From the NCBI GenBank assembly GCA_900660155.1, contig CABFPE010000239.1, positions 358,600 through 422,599 of the forward strand: 64,000 nucleotides of DNA, read 5' to 3'. Below, in pieces: positions 57,044 through 64,000 of this stretch (position 1 is the first letter of the stretch; every line of letters starts with the position of its first letter). Under the pieces are notes generated by a model that worked only from the letters and a program-made list of their open reading frames with translations, had not been told where the DNA came from and did no database searches. This stretch comes from Hofstenia miamia (lineage: Eukaryota; Xenacoelomorpha; Acoela; Hofsteniidae). The position numbers were made by a program, and so were the translations under genes.

Positions 57044-58480
57044 TCTTCTCTACGAAACCATTCTGAAAGAAATACACAAATAAAGAATAGAAACAATCCC
57101 CGTTAATTTTAAAACGACTTTATTGTAAGTTGTACTTTCATTGGCACAAAGAAGTATTAATTAAAACCGTTTCAGACTATTTCACCCTCAGATTGAACAC
57201 GACATATATTACAGGTCACTAGCTAAAACGCACACATTCAAAATTCAATCAATTGCTAAAACGTTAGGGTTGACAATGGCCAATTCATCCAGTCAAGTAA
57301 TGAAATATAAGGTGAAATAGAATAAAATAGAATCGTATATTTGATAAACACTATAATAATGAACTGGAAAATTAAAATACTTTAAAAAATATACAAATTA
57401 TTGCATTTCTGATCTGATATAAAGGAACAGAATGGAAAAACTGATGATTTCTTCGTTCTGTTTTATATTTGTCATAACAATAGTGTCCAGATTTAGGTAA
57501 AGTTTTAGGAGTAATTGAAGCAAGTAAAAGTTTTCGTGAAAAGTTTTCTCAAATAGATGTAATGATGGAATTTAAAATCTCCAAATAGTGATAAACTTTT
57601 TTGAAATAAAGTTTTTTCGGAAGCTATGTAAGAGTTGGTGACGCAAAATCCATGACACTATGCACAGAGCATGGTACACTATTTCTAAATTAGTTTTACT
57701 AACTATTGGCATAAGCAATTTCATAACATATAAGTGCATAAACGCATAAGCCACGCATTTATGTGTTAAAGGATTACAATCGATGCTATAGGGTTGATCG
57801 GAGTCCGCAGCACAATGTTAAACTTTAAAAGAAGCATTTTGGTTTTTCTAAAATTATGAAGAAAATTTATGAAAGGTAGATTAACCAGAAGTACTGGCGT
57901 ATACATTCAAACAAAATTCAACAAATTTGAAGGCATGGCTTGAACTGCAACTCCGTTGTCATCCTAAAATAACACACGGCATAAACCCATTTACGACTTT
58001 AGAAATATTTCTTATGGAAGTTATATATTCTAGGTATATGTTACTTGAAGCCAAATGTAGATATCTAAGGTGTAAGGAACCGAGCACTGTTGACCCGGAT
58101 ACTGGACATAACATTGCAAAATTACAACTTTGCCATATTGTAATATCAAAATATTTCGACAAATTTGTTTTTTAAAAAAATCAAGCGTTTACTCATTCAA
58201 CGGGCACATCTGAGCATTTTAAATTCATTTTTCTTACAAATTACACGTAAAATGACATGTAACCCAAAACATGTAAAATATAATTTTAAGATTCTAACAA
58301 ATATAAAAGTAAAACAGCGAGAATTTAATCAGAATTATTGAACAAGGAGGTCTGAAAATTCTGAATGATGTACATGTAGAGTAAACTGACATGTAATACA
58401 AAGTATTAAATCCTACACAAAAATTTAAGTGTTCAACACAACATACATGTACGTGTGAAATTGAGATGGCAACCGACATC
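57044..58480. other. Region upstream of GFM2, promoter side
   Basis: The GFM2 promoter should lie here, perhaps beyond a 5' UTR intron whose acceptor would end at 57063. I cannot place a core promoter. The 82-codon plus frame at 57927-58175 is unrecognised. Confidence 0.4.
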
Positions 58481-58485
58481 GCAAG

Positions 58486-59830
58486 CTAGGCAGAAGAAAC
58501 AGTTAGAACTTCGCAAAGCCGACATCTTTTTCTATTGTCTTGTCTTGAAATGACATGGGAACAGCCTGAATACGGTGGCCGGAAGCTCTGAATGGTTGCG
58601 GTGGACCTGGACGTCGAGGCTGTTGCTTGCTTCTTGATCAGGAGTTTCTGGTTGCGATTGTAAGTAATCTTTCGGGGAAATTCGAGCAAATACATCAAGT
58701 TATCATGAAATAACCGGTAAAGCCGGCAAGCATTGGTGAGAGTCGTATCAATTGCATTCAGAAATAGCGACCACCACCAATTTTTCCAATTGAGACGAAA
58801 ACAATAATTTGCCAAAAAATATAAAGATCCACACCGCGCATTCGTTTGTTGTTGCTTCTCAACAGATGAGTAGCGTCTTACATCTTTCTGGGGATTAATT
58901 TTCTCGAAATTACTGCTCACGCAAACACAGACATTGTAGCTCCATTTGACGGCAGTAATTTCTCCTTCATCAAAAGCCCAATCATGTGTGCCTCTTGCCG
59001 GCTTCATTAGTTCCTTTGTATCTATCAAAGGGCATTTGTTCAATCGTGATTGGCGCACTGTACCCGTTGCAAGAAACCCAGTGACACACAGCTCATGCAA
59101 GAGAGAATGCGATGTAAAAAAAATGGTCAAAATATACAGCATACTCACCAGGATTTGCGCCTAGACGTAACAGCTCAAACATGATACTGACTCCAAATCC
59201 CAATGAGGCAGTAACAAAGGCAGCTATCAGCAGCATGGTATATACTTGAACATATATCCCGTTGTGCTACTAAGGCACCAAACTTGAAGCCAAACCTCAC
59301 TGGTTTGCCATGAAGAAAAATTTGCGCGCTGTGCCGTCCAAAATATGGCACCATTTTCTCATCGACGGATAAAAAAATTTCAAAAACGCCAAATTGCAAG
59401 AATTTTTTGTTCAATAAGTCAATGAACTTTCGGACTGCAAAAAATTTCATCATCGATATCCAAATGTTAGTTGTTGCACAAATGAATGAACCTTTTTATA
59501 TCTCTGTATCGGTTTCTTGAAAAAGCCTTTCGAACGAGTGGAACACCAGCATCTTGCGAGTCCTCAAAATACATTTATTCTCTTGGTAACCAATGATATC
59601 CGCTGAAGATTAGACATCCCAAGAATCATTTCAAAAGATACTTTGCTATTTCGAAATGCGGAGTGTTTTTTTGATTTGCATAGCGAATACTTTCGTCTTG
59701 AATGAGAGACAACACTTCATCATCGAATAGCTTTTCAAACAAGTCGATTTCACTACATGTACTCAATTGATGTTGAAGTGCATTTATTTTTTCAAGTTTA
59801 TCGTCCAAAGTAGTAGAATAGTATGAGTTA
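58486..59830 (-). pseudogene. piggyBac transposase, broken (copy A)
   Basis: 59808-59626 is the N-terminal acidic part (DDEVLSLIQDESIRYANQKN). 59453-59175 holds VFEIFLSVDEKMVPYFGRHS and GKPVRFGFK, around the first catalytic Asp. 59148-58486 holds FFTSHSLLHEL, ATGTVRQSRL and HDWAFDEGEITAVKWSYN, then a C-terminal Cys-rich end (RKRCRLCEV). Frames are shifted at least twice. It is related to copy B at 62.9-64 kb in the opposite orientation. Confidence 0.85.
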
Positions 59831-59839
59831 AACTTAATG

Positions 59840-60030
59840 AATCTTTTTCAGATTAGGGAATGTACTAGAAATGGAGTCCCACAGGCAACAATTTTATTCC
59901 CTTACTATTCAATATTTACATAAATAATTTGTCAAATTTAACGTGTGATGATATACAATACGCAGATGATACAATATTATTTAATTCTAATAAATCTCCC
60001 GAAAAAGCCATTCAAACTTAATCAAAATTG
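59840..60030 (+). pseudogene. Short LINE RT fragment
   Basis: CTRNGVPQATIL then YINNLSNLTCDDIQYADDTI across two frames spans only the central RT motifs. It abuts the N-terminal end of piggyBac copy A. Confidence 0.7.
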
Positions 60031-60050
60031 TACAGCCATGTGCAAATTAA

Positions 60051-60419
60051 TTGACTCAAGACAAATTTTTTACCTACTCGCATATGTGCGACAACTCAAG
60101 CCCTTCTGAACATGTGAGAAAGGAAAGGTCTTCGACGTTCTTCAAAAGACCGTGCGCCGGATCATCAAGCTCTATCAAGAAACCAGCTCGATGGAACCCC
60201 ACCGAAAAAGTAAAGGTGGAAGGAAAAGGTAAACAACAGACATGGGATGACAAGTTGATATTTCGCACCAACCTCATTAACCCGCGGCTTATGCTAGAGA
60301 TAACAATGTTGAAAAAAGCCTACCAGTATCGCACCACACGGGGGCTAGGAGAAGGGGTCAATTACCATGAAGACAATAACGAAGCCTCTGCTAAGCAAAA
60401 AAATGTGCTCAGCATATGA
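60051..60419 (+). CDS. Unidentified open frame of 122 codons
   Basis: A basic, polar product (HVRKERSSTFFKRPCAGSSS, then KPARWNPTEKVKVEGKGKQQ) that I do not recognise. Base composition is nearer balanced than its surroundings. It lies between LINE and Tc1 fragments, so an element-derived origin is likely. Confidence 0.25.
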   Translation: MTQDKFFTYSHMCDNSSPSEHVRKERSSTFFKRPCAGSSSSIKKPARWNPTEKVKVEGKGKQQTWDDKLIFRTNLINPRLMLEITMLKKAYQYRTTRGLGEGVNYHEDNNEASAKQKNVLSI

Positions 60420-60759
60420 AAAGCGTGAAAAATCATAAAAACTGCACTGTGACTGGTTGGAAACGCGAAAGTTATGATACAAATGTTGAATTTGTGTAGA
60501 TTGTAAACCCTTCTAGAATAAAAATAGTAAAATAATTTATAAATATCTAGAAAACACTATTTTCTCGAATAAATAATAATTTGGTGCTACTGCCTACCAA
60601 CTGAATCTGAGTAAGTCAGTAACTATCTAAATGCTAATGTCTCACTGCAGCGTTTCTCCTCCGTCGCGGATCATTTATTTTGTTGAATTTTATAAATCAT
60701 ACAATTTAGGTTATTTTCTCTGATGGATCGAGGTGGCGATGGCAATACATACGGATGGG

Positions 60760-60905
60760 CAATGAGTCACTTTGACCCAAGCATTGCTTCCATAGTATGG
60801 TGCTGCATGAGCTGGTGTGGCATGTAATGTCTGCAAGTCATAGATGGAATGATGAATTCGGAGAAGCATAATCAAGTGTTAGAGCCAAGAATGATCCCCA
60901 AGCAG
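60760..60905 (+). pseudogene. Tc1/mariner transposase scrap
   Basis: IVWCCMSWCGM followed by VIDGMMNSEKHNQVLEPRMI resembles the SVMVWGCMS...GxLxFxDGxMN..Y..IL part of Tc1 transposases. A stop lies between the two. Confidence 0.5.
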
Positions 60906-61089
60906 AAAAGTGGTTTTCGGAAACCTTTGAATGCTTTCACGAGACTTATCAAGGGAATAACTAATTGCATTGCAGGGTCTATGTGCAGCTAAAGGTTGTC
61001 ATACAATCTTATTTGCACGGAAAACCTCGATGTATCAACATTGCTGTCAAAAACTAGATAATGCAATACTAAAGAAAAAACGACTGGGC

Positions 61090-61624
61090 TAACAAGATCA
61101 AATAAAACGGCGTATCAGGAAGAAAAAATTTTGTAACATTGTAAATCAAGTTTGTGGAAAGTTTTGCTCAAAGCCCCTAAATAATATTCTACAAAAATAT
61201 GACGATATTAATACAGCAATCGATACTATTGCTAATCACTTCCCCAATACAACTACAGATTCAAAAGCTCAGTTTAATTACAACCAATTCACCGAGAATG
61301 ACTTTACATGGAATCCGTTAACTTCTGCTCTTCAAACATATAACGTTTTAAACAAATTATCTTCAAAAAAATCAGTCGGCAGCGATGGCATTCAAAACAA
61401 ACTTTATAAGGCTGCATCACCGTTTTTGAGTGAACCTCTATGTCACATAATAAACTGTGGAATTATAAGTCGAAATTCAAAGAAGCAAATATTATTCCTA
61501 TTCTTAAAAATTTCTATACTCTCAGTTCCGGCAATATATCTAGAAAAAGTAATTCAACAAAATATAAAGCCTATTCTTTTTCAGTATGTGGACCCTTATA
61601 AGTTTGGCTATGTACATTCTGAAT

Positions 61625-61660
<36 letters not shown>

Positions 61661-62560
61661 TGATATATTTGCTTGATATTATTACAGCCAACTTAGAGTG
61701 TTATGATGTACAAGGTGTCATTGTACAATAACTGGGTTTTTCAAAAGCCTTTGACACTGTTTCACATAAAATTCTTATTCAGAAGTTAGACATATTTCAT
61801 TAATCACTTGGAATGATTAACTGGCTGATTAGCTATTTATACAATCGAAAATTTTTGGTGCGTATTGGCAATGTGAAAAGCAAACTATATGATATTTAAA
61901 AGGGGTACTACCAGAATCTGTTTTGGCTCCATTGTGGTTTATAATATAGATAACAGATCTTACCAACAAGAAGCATGAAAATAGCAACTGTAAATTTGCA
62001 GATGATATTACGTTTACAGTACCTATACAAACATCTTTTACACAGTCTTCGCAAATAAGAGTTAAATTATGTTCAAGAATGGAGTGAAAAGCTAAATGTG
62101 AGCAAATCTGTTCAGCTCAATTTTCGACATAGCAAAAACTGGAATGCAGTATTTAATGAACTACAATGTGTTAAGGAACACCTCCTGGGAGTTTGGATAT
62201 CTTCTAACTTAAAATAGACCAAACATATTAATGAACAGCACGACGTGCGAGCCAAAGATTATACTGCTTGAGAGTTCTAAGAACTCCGAAAGAGTTAAGG
62301 CAAGTTTATCAAAGCCTTATTCTAAATTTGTTTGATTTGGCTTGCGAAGTATTTGTGTCATTACCAATCCATCTAAACCAGAAAATGGAAACAATTTGTA
62401 GACGTGCTGAAAAAATTAATTTTTTAAATTCAAAATCATTAACCCATTTGGAGCTGATTTTGCAAAAACGCAAAATTTTCTGTTTTCAATAATTCCTCTT
62501 AATTAAATCCTTAATGTATTTGCATTATTTAACGAGTTCCATTGGAATAATACTGCTATA
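61090..62560 (+). pseudogene. LINE reverse transcriptase, heavily broken, with a CAG run
   Basis: Pieces in order: FCNIVNQVCGKF, ALQTYNVLNKLSSKKSVGSD (about 61340), YLEKVIQQNIKPILFQYVDP, GFSKAFDTVSHKILIQKL (about 61737-61790), NLQMI in place of FADDI near 61995, then LLGVWISSNLK and the thumb to about 62492. A (CAG)10 run lies at 61628-61657. Many stops and frameshifts. Confidence 0.75.
61628..61657 (+). repeat. (CAG)10 trinucleotide run
   Basis: Ten perfect CAG units inside the LINE RT relic, read as polyalanine in its open frame. Confidence 0.95.
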
Positions 62561-62764
62561 GCTTGATCTATACTGATTTTTGCAGTGATGAATTTATTGG
62601 ATATATTGTAAATTATGCATACTGAGTTTAGCCAGGGCTATCTCGGCTTGGTGTCAATTAATAAAGAAGTGGTAATTATGTAATTTCTCTGATAAATCAA
62701 GGATTAGCTTAAAGTATTTAATAATACAAAAATTATCATTGGCTGCATGTAATTACATTTTATA

Positions 62765-64000
62765 TATAATGTTGCGTTTTTGCAACATCAGCATTTTGTG
62801 ATAACTTTCCCGCGTTAACATTAATTTTAACATTGCTATAAAATATGTCAAAAAAGAGAAATTTTCGTTGGAAGAAGTGCTAGAGTGGTTTAATAATAAG
62901 CAAACCACCTGGATGAGGAAACAATGGATGATGAAATGGATGTGGATTGTCAAACTGAAGTGCCAAGAGGTGACATTTGTGGTACAAGATTGGAGATTCA
63001 CTCTGAATCAGTAAATGAAGAAGTCCCACCAAAAGAAGAAAACTTGCTTGTGAAGTTCAGCCAAAATGGAGGAAAGGTCAACAACCTTTTAGTTTTGAAC
63101 ATCGTGAAAGACTTCAGAATGAACTTAGAGGTTACAGTGAGTATGAAATATTTCAGCATTTTTTATTAAATGAGATTTTATTATACATTTGTATAGAAAG
63201 TGAAAGCAAAATAATGAACATGATTTCAAAATGGAGGTCGTTATGTTGAAGCGCTTTATTGGTTTTCTATATTTTTCTGGGTATCATCGTCTTCTCAGAG
63301 AGGACAAATACTGGGAAAATTGCGAAAATGCGGGGATCTCAATCGTAAGAAGATCTCTTACACGAAAGCAGTATCGGGACATGAAAAGATTTATTCACTT
63401 ATTCAACAATGACACAATTGATTTATCCGACAAAATGTACAAAGTGAAAGAATACTTTCGAATAATGAATAAGTCTTTCCAACAATTTGGAACATTCTCT
63501 ACAGCATTGTCTATAGATGAACAAATGGTTCCATATTTTGGCAGACATTCATCAAAAATGTTTATGCGTGGAAAACCAGTACGATTTGGCTTAAAACTTT
63601 GGTGTTTATGCAGTTCTAATGGATATCTATATCATTGCTTGCCTTAAAAAGTCAGTACTACAATCATGAACTTGGTCTTGGAGACAGCGTAGTGACTAAA
63701 CTATTGAAAATTTTTGAATATCCCCATCAACACTCTGTCTACTTTGACAATTTCTTTACATCACATTCTATTCTATCTTCCCTAAAGTTGCAAAAATTTT
63801 ATGCTACTGGGACACTTCGTGAAAATCGTCTGAAAAAAATGTGACATAGATGAAAACAAAGTGCTCTCAAAAATGGCCGAGGTTCATTTTCACAATGCTT
63901 TGACAATAGAGATAAAATTTTGGCAGTAAAATGGTACGATAATTCAATGGTATGTGTTGCTTCCAATTTTGAAACTACTAAGCCAATCTAATGGGTTAGA
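62765..64000 (+). mobile_element. piggyBac-family element, copy B, running off the window
   Basis: A subterminal hairpin, GTTGCGTTTTTGCAAC, at about 62771 probably marks the left end, as in the first piggyBac copy. Transposase pieces follow to the window end, where the reading still continues. Confidence 0.7.
62924..64000 (+). pseudogene. piggyBac transposase, frameshifted (copy B)
   Basis: 63231-63647 is a long clean stretch: LKRFIGFLYFSGYHRLLRED, WENCENAGISIVRRSLTRKQ, then LSIDEQMVPYFGRHSSKMF and GKPVRFGLKLWCLC, covering the first catalytic Asp. 63635-63844 continues (HSVYFDNFFTSHSILSSLKL, ATGTLRENRLKK), then EVHFHNALTIEIKFWQ and VKWYDNSMVCVAS run off the end. The N-terminus at 62924-63169 is in another frame. 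At least two frame changes. Confidence 0.85.

Noticed and set aside
1-64000. tRNA, rRNA, CRISPR or bacterial-type operons
   Set aside because: No cloverleaf with A and B boxes, no spaced identical repeats, and the gene structure is spliced eukaryotic.

Overview
AT-rich animal nuclear DNA (roughly two thirds A+T). About 85% of the window (3227 to 57043, minus strand) is one host gene that I could assemble exon by exon: GFM2, the mitochondrial ribosome-recycling GTPase EF-G2mt/RRF2. Eleven exons, all with GT-AG borders and compatible phases, give a 759-residue protein (human is about 779). Introns make up about 96% of the locus and hold nearly all the mobile DNA. A second, intronless host-like gene, a GPR157-like seven-helix receptor, lies inside GFM2 intron 3 on the same strand (44152-45192). 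The element mix (mariner with a DUF4817-type HTH, Tc1, pogo, piggyBac, hAT, Mutator/PF20700, Penelope, CR1-like and R4-like LINEs, a Gypsy fossil) suggests an invertebrate, perhaps an arthropod; that assignment is weak.

Layout, left to right. 1-3226: intergenic DNA downstream of GFM2, with a degenerate 20-21 bp tandem array at 75-285. Intron 10 (3485-17636): a broken piggyBac (about 4195-6642) carrying a hAT-type MITE with an 8-bp target duplication; a GC-richer block of unknown nature; a 5.8-kb interval bounded by hAT-like ends (7486-13263) that contains a LINE fragment, a stack of inverted repeats and a broken Tc1 copy; a mariner deletion derivative whose HTH-only reading frame is intact (13523-14078); a broken hAT transposase. 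Intron 9 (17841-23076): a broken pogo element split by a nearly intact hAT element (18497-20743, TSD CTGAAAAA). Intron 8: a 5'-truncated CR1-like LINE (minus). Intron 6: a 1-kb non-autonomous hAT, a Gypsy fossil with short LTRs and a target duplication, a 242-bp hAT MITE and a small inverted-repeat element.

Intron 3 (37035-52277) holds a broken Mutator-like transposase, a broken Penelope-like element with inverted terminal arms, the receptor gene, an R4-like LINE (minus), a CR1-like LINE (plus) and a 1.7-kb pogo-type non-autonomous element. The CR1-like LINE has an esterase-type ORF1 end, an ATGA stop-start overlap and a 2A-like motif (DIKLNPGP); it is partly duplicated by a perfect 390-bp tandem repeat. 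Intron 2 has a Tc1 deletion derivative and a LINE fragment. 57044-64000 lies upstream of GFM2: a broken piggyBac (minus), LINE and Tc1 fragments, and a related piggyBac copy (plus) running off the window.

I see no CRISPR array, operon, rRNA or convincing tRNA. No new molecular system is demonstrated. The most interesting items are the LINE coupling two translation devices, the near-intact hAT, the HTH-only mariner frame and the nested receptor gene. Three N runs and two single Ns mark assembly joins, and at least one (11781-12017) is flanked by an unmerged duplicate.
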